A stretch of 45,928 nucleotides of DNA from Bryobacterales bacterium (GTDB taxonomy: Bacteria > Acidobacteriota > Terriglobia > Bryobacterales > UBA6623): the NCBI GenBank assembly GCA_022824585.1, contig JAJDZN010000133.1, positions 1-45,928 of the forward strand, given 5' to 3'. Below are positions 26,109 to 33,407 of the stretch, piece by piece. The notes under the pieces are model-generated. The model saw only the letters and a program-made list of their open reading frames with translations. It did no database searches and was not told where the DNA came from. A program made the position numbers and the translations under genes. How positions within the stretch are numbered: position 1 is the stretch's first letter; each line of letters opens with the position of its first letter.

Positions 26109-26837
26109 TCAGGCGCGAAGGGCTCGCTCTTGCAGCCTGGCGTAATACGGACGGCACTCCTCCAAGAGCGGCCGGAGCGCGCCTGGAAACGGTCCGGGTT
26201 TCGGCCGGTAGGGACGGAACTCGGTGCTTTGGTGGGCGCTCGCGTACCATTCCGACGCCCATGCGCCATCGAATTCCTTGGGCCCGTCCGGCCAACTTAG
26301 CATTGCCTGTTCGAACGGTATTTCGAGGTACTCGCAAAGCGCCGCCAAGGCGCCCGGGGGGTCCGTCAGCAGATCGCGGGCATCCAGCACGGCGGGATTC
26401 TGGCCCCAATCCTCCAGCATTTCGATGAGTTCGCACTGCCGTGCGAAGCCCGCGTCGCGCATGCGCGGCTGCCCGATGCGCAGCAGCAGAGACGGCAGTA
26501 CCTGTTCCGGGTCTCGCGTGAGGAACACGTTGCGCGTGCTCTTCATGAAGTCTAGGTTCAGGCCGACCAAGTGGTGGGCCATCTGTTTGAAGAACACCAC
26601 GGGACTGGCCCACGGCCCGAGGATCGATTCGCGGGCCACGCGATCGCCATCGGGGTCTTGGGCGGCCAGACAGGCCTCGCGCATTGGGTGCTGCGCGCCG
26701 CTGACCCGCAGGAAGTGAGCGTATAGGGGCTCGTCAACGACCGTGGTGTCGCTGCGCTGGGAGAACGAGTACATCAAGGCCGTGGACACGTTGCGCGGTC
26801 CGGACCATAGACAGATCCGTTTCGTTGAATCAGTCAT
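26109..26837 (-). CDS. Sulfotransferase-family protein
   Basis: A 242-residue protein. The ATG at 26837 precedes RICLWSGPRNVSTALMYSFSQR, in which SGPRNVSTAL is the P-loop-like 5'-phosphosulfate binding loop of sulfotransferases. VFLTRDPEQVLPSLLLR supplies the 3'-phosphate-binding Arg/Ser region. The family transfers sulfate from PAPS to an alcohol or amine; the acceptor is unknown. Together with the glycosyltransferase 5 bases downstream, this could make a sulfated glycolipid or glycan (inference). An in-frame extension up to 27023 is rejected because it is Arg-rich and lacks family similarity. Confidence 0.78.
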   Translation of the reverse strand: MTDSTKRICLWSGPRNVSTALMYSFSQRSDTTVVDEPLYAHFLRVSGAQHPMREACLAAQDPDGDRVARESILGPWASPVVFFKQMAHHLVGLNLDFMKSTRNVFLTRDPEQVLPSLLLRIGQPRMRDAGFARQCELIEMLEDWGQNPAVLDARDLLTDPPGALAALCEYLEIPFEQAMLSWPDGPKEFDGAWASEWYASAHQSTEFRPYRPKPGPFPGALRPLLEECRPYYARLQERALRA

Positions 26838-27043
26838 GAGCAGGGTATTCGCCGCCGAGGCCGGTCGATTCCGTCGACGCCGGCCGTTGGCGCGGGCGTG
26901 CCGAACAATCGGGGGCGGAGCTCGCCGTCGGCACGCCGTCCATTTTGGCACGCGCCTCGCCGGCCGGGCGCGACCCGTGCGAGGGCGAGCGGGTCCGGAG
27001 CTGCTCGAGCAACATTGCCGCAACGCTCTGCCATGATGGATTC

Positions 27044-28927
27044 ATGGCAGACGCTGTCGGCCGCGGCGCCCAGGTGATTGAGCCGGGAACCGTGAACGCT
27101 CCGGAGTTTCCGCGCGGGCTGGAATGGCTCAACACGGACACGGCGCTGTCCATCAAGGACCTGCGCGGCAAGATCGTGCTGCTGGACTTCTGGACCTATT
27201 GCTGCATCAACTGCATGCACGCGCTCGAGGACCTCAAGCGCCTGGAGAGCAAGTACCGCGACGAGCTCGTCGTTATCGGCGTCCATTCGGCCAAGTTCGA
27301 CGCCGAGAAGCACACTGACAGGATTCGCGAGGCGATCCTGCGCCACAGCATCGACCATCCGGTGGTGAACGACGCCGAAATGCGCGTGTGGCAGGAATAT
27401 GCAGTGCGGGCGTGGCCCACGTTCATGCTGGTCGACCCCCTGGGCAAGGTCTTCGGGACCCATTCCGGAGAACAGGTTTTCGACCTCTTCGACAAGGTTA
27501 TCTCGCAGATGGTCCAGCACTACGACGCTGGCGGGGCATTGCGCCGCGGCCCGTGGCAGAATGTCTCCGAGGCCAGCCGCGTTCCGGATTCGCTGCTGTC
27601 GTTCCCCGGCAAGGTCCTCGCCGATGCGGCTGGCGGCAGGCTGTTCATCGCCGACTCGAACCACCATCGGATCGTGGTGGCCTCGCTGACGGATGGCACG
27701 GTTTGTCAAGTCATCGGCGGCTGCGAGCCGGGATTCGCGGACGGTACAGCCGAGGCGGCGCGCTTCTGCCAGCCGCAAGGGATGGCTCTGAGCGCAGAAA
27801 GGCTGTACGTTGCCGATACCGGCAATCACGCGATCCGCGTGGTCGATTTGGACGGGCCAGCCGTGTCCACTCTCGCGGGCGACGGCCAGCAAGACACCGA
27901 GTGGAACAGCCGGCCCGGATCGCTGGAAGGCCGGAGGTTGAACTCGCCTTGGGACCTGCATCACGCGCACGGCGTGCTGTTCGTCGCCATGGCCGGGAAC
28001 CACCAGATCTTTGGCATTGACCTGGATGGAGGGTATATCGCGAGCCACGCAGGAAGCGGTCGCGAGGACCACGTTGACGGCCCTTTGATGGCCGCGGCTC
28101 TGGCGCAGCCCAGCGGCTTGACCTCAGACGGGGAGAGCCTGTTCGTCGCCGATAGCGAAGTCAGCTCGATCCGGGCCGTTTCGCTCGACCCGAGGGGAGG
28201 GCACGTTCGCACGGTCGTAGGGAAGGGACTGTTCGACTTCGGAGATGTCGATGGCGTGGGGCAAGAAGTCCGCCTCCAGCACCCGCTCGGAGTTGCGTAC
28301 GCAGACGGCAAGCTGTTCGTCGCCGACACCTACAACAACAAGATCAAGTCCATCGCGCTGCCGGTGCTCCACGCGAAGACAGTGGCCGGCAGCGGAGAGG
28401 CCGGCTGCCGGGACGGGGCCGCCAGCGAGGCGCGCTTTAACCAGCCGGGCGGCCTGAGCCATGCGGATGGCAGCCTGTACGTCGCCGACACGAACAATCA
28501 CGCCATACGCAAGGTCGATCTCCGGACCGGAGCCGTCTCAGCGTGGTCTCTGCGCGAGGCGGCCCGGCTGGTGCCTCCGCGACGGGCCCTGCGGACGCTT
28601 CCCGAACGCTCGGTCAGGCCCGGGATCGTAACCGTTAGGGTTGGCGCGGAATTGCCCGCGGACCGAGTTCTCGCTCGTGAGGCATCGTCAGGGGTGACTG
28701 TTCGCGTCGGAGAGCGCGTTTTTCCGGCAGTCTTTCGGGACGGAATCGCGGAGACGTCCCTTGAGATCAGCCAGGACGAGATGCTCCATGTCGAGGCGGT
28801 CATCTACTACTGCAGCACTGGACGAAGCGGCGCCTGCTATTGCCACAGCTCGACGCGGGTCGTGCCGCTGCGCACCGATGAGGCCGGGCCTTCCGAGATT
28901 GAGCTCGGATTTGCGGTCAGCGCCTGA
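27044..28927 (+). CDS. NHLRC2-like thioredoxin/NHL-repeat protein
   Basis: A 627-residue protein. The ATG at 27044 gives a short leader before the thioredoxin-like domain (~15-165), which has the active-site pair C54-I-N-C57 (FWTYCCINCMHAL) and a cis-Pro in RAWPTFMLV. Residues ~180-540 hold six NHL repeats (RLFIADSNHHRIVV, RLYVADTGNHAIRVV, LFVADSEVSSIRAV, LFVADTYNNKIK, LYVADTNNHAIRKV). The last ~90 residues form a beta-domain with cysteines (YYCSTGRSGACYCHS). The order Trx-NHL-beta is that of animal NHLRC2. Its bacterial biochemical role is unknown; disulfide exchange is suggested by the CxxC. No signal peptide is seen. Confidence 0.88.
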   Translation: MADAVGRGAQVIEPGTVNAPEFPRGLEWLNTDTALSIKDLRGKIVLLDFWTYCCINCMHALEDLKRLESKYRDELVVIGVHSAKFDAEKHTDRIREAILRHSIDHPVVNDAEMRVWQEYAVRAWPTFMLVDPLGKVFGTHSGEQVFDLFDKVISQMVQHYDAGGALRRGPWQNVSEASRVPDSLLSFPGKVLADAAGGRLFIADSNHHRIVVASLTDGTVCQVIGGCEPGFADGTAEAARFCQPQGMALSAERLYVADTGNHAIRVVDLDGPAVSTLAGDGQQDTEWNSRPGSLEGRRLNSPWDLHHAHGVLFVAMAGNHQIFGIDLDGGYIASHAGSGREDHVDGPLMAAALAQPSGLTSDGESLFVADSEVSSIRAVSLDPRGGHVRTVVGKGLFDFGDVDGVGQEVRLQHPLGVAYADGKLFVADTYNNKIKSIALPVLHAKTVAGSGEAGCRDGAASEARFNQPGGLSHADGSLYVADTNNHAIRKVDLRTGAVSAWSLREAARLVPPRRALRTLPERSVRPGIVTVRVGAELPADRVLAREASSGVTVRVGERVFPAVFRDGIAETSLEISQDEMLHVEAVIYYCSTGRSGACYCHSSTRVVPLRTDEAGPSEIELGFAVSA

Positions 28928-28968
28928 CTAGGGCTCGGCTCGCCGCCTGTCCTTGGCCGGATCCGCGA

Positions 28969-29151
28969 TCACTCGTCCTCGACACGGAAGGTGCCGACCG
29001 GCTGCTCCTCGGCGAGGTCGGCGTCCCACGCCGCGCGGCACACAGCCAGCAACTGATCCAAGACTTGTGCGGCCTGCGCTGCCTCATCGGCCGTGACTGG
29101 CTCGCCAGTGGCGCCATCTCTCTTGGATGAACTTGGAACGGGGTCGCTCAT
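28969..29151 (-). CDS. Small acidic hypothetical protein
   Basis: A 60-residue frame beginning MSDPVPSSSKRDGATGE and continuing as an Ala/Glu-rich helix (ADEAAQAAQVLDQLLAVCRAAWDADLAEEQ). Codon use resembles the neighbouring genes, but no homologous family is recognised and no Shine-Dalgarno is visible. It is antisense to the space between the NHL protein and the acyl-CoA ligase, so it may be a real orphan or a spurious frame. Confidence 0.4.
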   Translation of the reverse strand: MSDPVPSSSKRDGATGEPVTADEAAQAAQVLDQLLAVCRAAWDADLAEEQPVGTFRVEDE

Positions 29152-29159
29152 CAGAATCG

Positions 29160-29173
29160 CGGGACTTGTCCCG
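29160..29173. repeat. Inverted repeat CGGGAC-TT-GTCCCG
   Basis: Perfect 6-bp arms with a 2-base centre lie between the divergent small gene (ATG 29151) and the acyl-CoA ligase (ATG 29254). The position suits an operator for either gene. No regulator gene is adjacent. Confidence 0.35.
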
Positions 29174-29253
29174 GTGGGTCCATTATGCGCCTGTTCGGCC
29201 GAAGGATCGACCGCCGGTGCCGTGCTAACATCGTCCGAACGAGGACCGACGGC

Positions 29254-31017
29254 ATGGCTGAAACCATTGCAAGGCTATTTCAAGACGTGATCGCGTATGG
29301 CAAGGCAGACGCGATTCTCACCAAGGATTCCGGCACCTACGAGCCCATTTCGTCAGCTGAGCTGGAGCGGCGTTGCATCCAGCTGCAATCCGCCTTGGCC
29401 GAGGCGGGCCTGCGGAAAGGCGACAAGTGCGCCCTGATCTCCGAGAACCGCTGGGAGTGGGCCGTGGCCGACTTCGCGATGATGACGGCGGGCATCATCA
29501 GCGTCCCGATCTATCCGACGCTGCTGGCCGACCAGGTGCGCTACCTGCTCGAACACTCCGAGTCCAGGGCGATCTTTTGCTCGACCGAGGGCCAGCTGGA
29601 GAAGATTCTCTCCGTTCGCGACCAATTGCCCAACCTCACTCTTGTGATCGGTTTTGACAGGACCGATCAGGAGGGAGTGGCGAGCTTGGCCGATCTCATC
29701 GGCGAGGCCAGCCCCGACGCCGCCGCCCGGCAGCGCTTCGACGCAGCGTTGGAGGCGGTCGATCCCGGCGATTTGGCGAGCATCATCTACACGTCGGGCA
29801 CGACGGGCGTGCCCAAGGGCGTGATGCTGTCGCACTCCAACATCTGCACCAACATTCGTGACTCGAAGATCGACACAGAAGCGGACGATGTGGCCCTGTC
29901 GTTCCTGCCGCTGTGCCATATCGCCGAGCGCCTAGCGGACTATGTCTATTTCGCCGGAGGTGTCACGGTGGCGTATGCGGAGTCGATGGACACTGTTGCC
30001 GCCAATATGGGCGAGGTCAAGCCCACCATGGCGGTCGGCGTTCCGAGATTCTTCGAAAAGGTCCACGACCGCGTGATGGCGGCCATGGCCGCCGCGCCTG
30101 CCATCCGACGAAACCTGTTCCACTGGGCGGTTGGCGTGGGCAAGGCCGCGACGCCTTACCGCTTGCAGGGCAAGCCGCTGCCGGGGTTGCTTGGCATCAA
30201 GCACGGCGTGGCCGACAAGCTCGTCTTCACCAAGCTGCGCGGCCGGCTGGGCGGCAGGATCCGCTTCTTTGTTTCCGGGGCTGCCCCGCTGGCGAAACAC
30301 TTGGCTGAGTTCTTCTATGCGCTGGGACTGCCGATCCGCGAGGCCTATGGCCTGACCGAAACGTCCCCGTTGGTCTCCATCAACCCAATCGACGCACTCA
30401 GATTTGGCACGGTCGGTACGATCATTCCCAATGTTGAGGTGCGCATTGCCGAGGACGGCGAAATCTTGGTTCGCGGCCCGAACATCATGCAGGGCTACTT
30501 CAAGATGGAGGAGCAGACCGCGGAGGTCATGGATGGCGACTGGTTCCACACCGGGGACATTGGCCACTTGGACGAGGACGGGTACCTGTCCATCACCGAT
30601 CGCAAGAAGGACTTGTTCAAGACCTCTGGCGGGAAATACATCGCGCCCTCGCCGATCGAAGGCCGCCTCAAGAGCAGCCCGCTCATCGAGCTCGCGGTGG
30701 TTGTGGCCGAGCGGCGCAACTTCCCCAGCGCCTTGGTGGTGCCGGCGTTCGAGGCCCTGCAGGCTTGGGCGGGGGCCAACGGCATCGAGGCTGCCGACAA
30801 TGAGGAACTCTGCGCGAATGCGGCCGTGCAAGAGCACGTCATGTCCGAGGTGGCATCGCTGTGCAGCGACATGGCCGGCTACGAGCAGATCAAGAAGATC
30901 GCGCTGATTCCGAGTGATTTCACCATCGGAGGCGGGGAACTCACGCCGACAATGAAGGTGCGACGGGGCGTAGTCTACGAAAAGTACGCCAGCCAGATCG
31001 ACGCGATCTACTCGTAA
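29254..31017 (+). CDS. Long-chain fatty acid-CoA ligase (AMP-forming)
   Basis: A 587-residue adenylate-forming enzyme of the long-form FadD15/ACSL type. Motifs: YTSGTTGVPKGVMLSH (AMP-binding P-loop, ~residue 180), YGLTETSPL (ATP site, ~365), DGDWFHTGDIGHLDEDGYLSITDRKKDLFKT (hinge region, split here across its motif) and the final TPTMKVRR Lys region. It activates fatty acids to acyl-CoA via an acyl-AMP, at the membrane face. The ATG at 29254 is preferred over the frame opening at 29185 because family similarity begins there. It lies 32 bases upstream of the POTRA gene. Confidence 0.9.
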   Translation: MAETIARLFQDVIAYGKADAILTKDSGTYEPISSAELERRCIQLQSALAEAGLRKGDKCALISENRWEWAVADFAMMTAGIISVPIYPTLLADQVRYLLEHSESRAIFCSTEGQLEKILSVRDQLPNLTLVIGFDRTDQEGVASLADLIGEASPDAAARQRFDAALEAVDPGDLASIIYTSGTTGVPKGVMLSHSNICTNIRDSKIDTEADDVALSFLPLCHIAERLADYVYFAGGVTVAYAESMDTVAANMGEVKPTMAVGVPRFFEKVHDRVMAAMAAAPAIRRNLFHWAVGVGKAATPYRLQGKPLPGLLGIKHGVADKLVFTKLRGRLGGRIRFFVSGAAPLAKHLAEFFYALGLPIREAYGLTETSPLVSINPIDALRFGTVGTIIPNVEVRIAEDGEILVRGPNIMQGYFKMEEQTAEVMDGDWFHTGDIGHLDEDGYLSITDRKKDLFKTSGGKYIAPSPIEGRLKSSPLIELAVVVAERRNFPSALVVPAFEALQAWAGANGIEAADNEELCANAAVQEHVMSEVASLCSDMAGYEQIKKIALIPSDFTIGGGELTPTMKVRRGVVYEKYASQIDAIYS

Positions 31018-31049
31018 CGCCTCGCTGGCAGGCCCTGTCTAACTGAGCG

Positions 31050-32351
31050 ATGGGCAGGATGCATCTCAGATCCGGCAACGCCCGCCTTGGCGGGCTGGCC
31101 GCGCTGTGCGTCTTGGCTGCGGCCGGCCTCGCCGGCCAGACCGCGTTTCCGCTGCGCGCCGTCGAGTTCGAGGGCAACGCCAACTTCCCCAGCGAGGACT
31201 TGGCTGCGGTCACCGGCTTGGAGATCGGGCAGCCTGTGCGCAAGCCCGATTTCGACCGAGCGCTGCGCAAGCTGAACGAGACCGGGCTGTTCGAGTCGCT
31301 GCGCTATCGCTACGAGCCGCTCGGCGGGGGATACCGGCTGACCATAACGGTGCAGGAGCTCGCGGAACTGTACGGAGTCCGCTTCCAGGGTTTCGATGAC
31401 CCCGCGGAAGATCCCGCGAAGCTGCTGCGCGAGAGGTTGCCGCTGTACGTCGGCTTGGTGCCTGCCGGCGGGCCCATGGTGAGGATGATGGTCAACGCGC
31501 TGCAGGCCTGGTGGGAAGGGCAGGGCGGCGAAGCGGAGATCGTGGCCGATCTCGTACCGACCACGGGGGGCGGGTTCGAGATGCTGGTCGGGCCTGAGCG
31601 CGAGACAAGCAACATCGCCTTTACCACGTTTCGCAACACCGGCGACGTGGATCCGCTTGAGTTGCAGCGGACCTTCAACCAAGCCGCGATCGGCGAGCCG
31701 TACTCCGAGCCCCGGCTGCTCGAGCTGCTCTATCACAACGCTCGTCCGCTGTATACCGAGCGCGGTTACATGAACGTAGAGTTCTGCCCGTGCGATGTCA
31801 GTCCCGACCCCGACACGGCCGGCCTGCTAGTCGAGGTCGAGGTGCAACAGGGCGAGGTCTACCTGTTCGGTGACTTGGCGTGGCCCGAGCCTCTGCCGAT
31901 CGATCCAGAGAGCTTGGCGAGGGTGAACCAGATCGGCCCGGGCCAGGTCGCCAACATTCGGGCGGCCTACGACACGATGGCAGCCATCGGAGAGGGCATG
32001 AAGCGCCAGGGTTACATGAAGGCCCACGCGCGCTTCGACGAGCGGACCGATCATGACGAACGCTTGGTGCATCTGGACATCGAAATCAGTCCCGGCCAGC
32101 AGTATCTGTTCTCGCGGCTGATCGTGAAGGGGCTGGACATACTCTCCGAGCCGGCCGTGCGCAAGCGCTGGGGCATGCAGCGGGACCAGCCCTTTGACGT
32201 GCGCTATCCCGCCTACTTCTTGGACCGCGTCAAGGCGGACGCGATGTTTGAGGGTCTCAAGCGAACCTCGTGGAGCGTCGATATCGACGAGGCTGCAGGA
32301 CGGGTCGACGTGACGCTGGTCTTTTCCGGACTCGCCGAGGAGAGTCGCTAG
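31050..32351 (+). CDS. Exported POTRA-domain protein without a beta-barrel
   Basis: A 433-residue protein with a signal peptide (~1-29, AAAGLAGQ) followed by POTRA-type modules (FPLRAVEFEGNANFPSEDL..., GEPYSEPRLLELLYHNARPLYTERGY, QYLFSRLIVKGLDILSEPAVRKRWGMQRDQPFD). POTRA domains normally precede the barrel of BamA/TamA/FhaC proteins and chaperone outer-membrane proteins. Here the protein ends right after the last module (VDVTLVFSGLAEESR), so no barrel is present. It may be a periplasmic partner in outer-membrane assembly; the exact role is unknown. A second in-frame ATG at 31059 could be the true start. Confidence 0.75.
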   Translation: MGRMHLRSGNARLGGLAALCVLAAAGLAGQTAFPLRAVEFEGNANFPSEDLAAVTGLEIGQPVRKPDFDRALRKLNETGLFESLRYRYEPLGGGYRLTITVQELAELYGVRFQGFDDPAEDPAKLLRERLPLYVGLVPAGGPMVRMMVNALQAWWEGQGGEAEIVADLVPTTGGGFEMLVGPERETSNIAFTTFRNTGDVDPLELQRTFNQAAIGEPYSEPRLLELLYHNARPLYTERGYMNVEFCPCDVSPDPDTAGLLVEVEVQQGEVYLFGDLAWPEPLPIDPESLARVNQIGPGQVANIRAAYDTMAAIGEGMKRQGYMKAHARFDERTDHDERLVHLDIEISPGQQYLFSRLIVKGLDILSEPAVRKRWGMQRDQPFDVRYPAYFLDRVKADAMFEGLKRTSWSVDIDEAAGRVDVTLVFSGLAEESR

Positions 32352-32379
32352 CGGGCGCGTTGCGGCCGGACCGAAGCGC

Positions 32380-33333
32380 TCATGCGCGGGCCTTGTACAT
32401 GCCGTGTCGGTAGACCATCGCTCGGCTCGGAATCGCCGGGTCGTAGAGCACCGTCACGGTCTGGCCGTTGCGCAATTCAGGGTTGCGCTCCCGGGCCCTG
32501 AGCGTCTGCCGCTTGCCGCTCGCGTCGTAGTTCACCAAGAAAGACCGGACGCCGCCTCTGCGGCGAACGTCCGCGGTGAACCCGGACACCGCCTTGCCTG
32601 ACGCTGCCAGCCTGCGGTGGAGCCTGCGCTGGGCTTCGGCGAATCCGGCCGCGAGCAGGAGCACGGCGGCGATGAACACAACCATGGCCGTGGTGACCGG
32701 CGAGGTGAGTTCTGGCAGGTAGTGCTGCTCCGGATTCAATGGCATGTACACGACCTCTGTGGTGTCGCCCTCGCTGACACGGGCGTACACCCGCTGCGGG
32801 ACGCTCTGGTTCACGCGCATCGGCGTTCCGGCGTCGGCGCTAAAGCTGTAGCCGAGAAAGTGCAGCGTCCGGCCGTCTTCGAGGCTGCGCGCGTCGCGCG
32901 AGTGGACCGTGGCAGACGCTGAGACGCCTTCTTGGTCGAGCAGCTTCTTCGAAGGCGGTGCGGGCAGGTACCCGAAATGTTGGTGCGAGAGCAAGGCGAA
33001 CACTGCCAGCACCGCGACCCACACGGCTAGCACCAGCTTGCCTCGGGTCGTCAGCGTCACGTTGCGAGGGCCGGGAGCCCGCAATTCCGGCTCGATATTG
33101 GAATCGTCGGCACTCGCGCTGGGGGCCGCTTCGTGCCGGGGGGTCGATCGGGCCCCCTGATCGGCACCTGCCAGGCCCCGGCGCAGTGCAAGCGAGCCGG
33201 CTGCGATCAGGCCGACTCCCAGCCACAGGACCTCACCGCCTTCGGGCAGGGACATCACGATGGCAAAGCCCCCCGAGATTGCCAGCGATGCGCCTAGGGC
33301 GAGCCAGATCTTGCCTGCCTGACCGGATTGCAC
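32380..33333 (-). CDS. Membrane protein with two DUF3592-like modules
   Basis: A 317-residue protein starting at GTG 33333. Four membrane helices are visible (~9-28, 35-52, 98-116 and 208-230). Each of two extracytoplasmic segments resembles DUF3592: ~135-205 (ASATVHSRDARSLEDGRTLHFLGYSFSADAG...GDTTEVVYMPLNPEQH) and ~240-310 (AVSGFTADVRRRGGVRSFLVNYDASGKRQ...GQTVTVLYDPAIPSRAMVY). The GDTTEVVY/GQTVTVLYDP motif is the family mark. Function is unknown. The gene converges with the POTRA gene and is upstream-flanked by the insertion sequence. Confidence 0.7.
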   Translation of the reverse strand: MQSGQAGKIWLALGASLAISGGFAIVMSLPEGGEVLWLGVGLIAAGSLALRRGLAGADQGARSTPRHEAAPSASADDSNIEPELRAPGPRNVTLTTRGKLVLAVWVAVLAVFALLSHQHFGYLPAPPSKKLLDQEGVSASATVHSRDARSLEDGRTLHFLGYSFSADAGTPMRVNQSVPQRVYARVSEGDTTEVVYMPLNPEQHYLPELTSPVTTAMVVFIAAVLLLAAGFAEAQRRLHRRLAASGKAVSGFTADVRRRGGVRSFLVNYDASGKRQTLRARERNPELRNGQTVTVLYDPAIPSRAMVYRHGMYKARA

Positions 33334-33397
33334 AGCAGCGCTATTACCCCCAGCACTTCAGTCTATGACAGCGGGAGTCGCCGAACAGCCGTGCCTT

Positions 33398-33407
33398 TGT
33401 CGAGCCG
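33398..33407. repeat. Target-site duplication, left copy
   Basis: TGTCGAGCCG, an exact match to the copy at 35512-35521, lies immediately outside the left inverted repeat of the insertion sequence. Confidence 0.85.

Noticed and set aside
26834-28072. A 412-residue minus-strand frame across the NHL protein
   Set aside because: It is antisense to well-supported NHL repeats and shows no family pattern.
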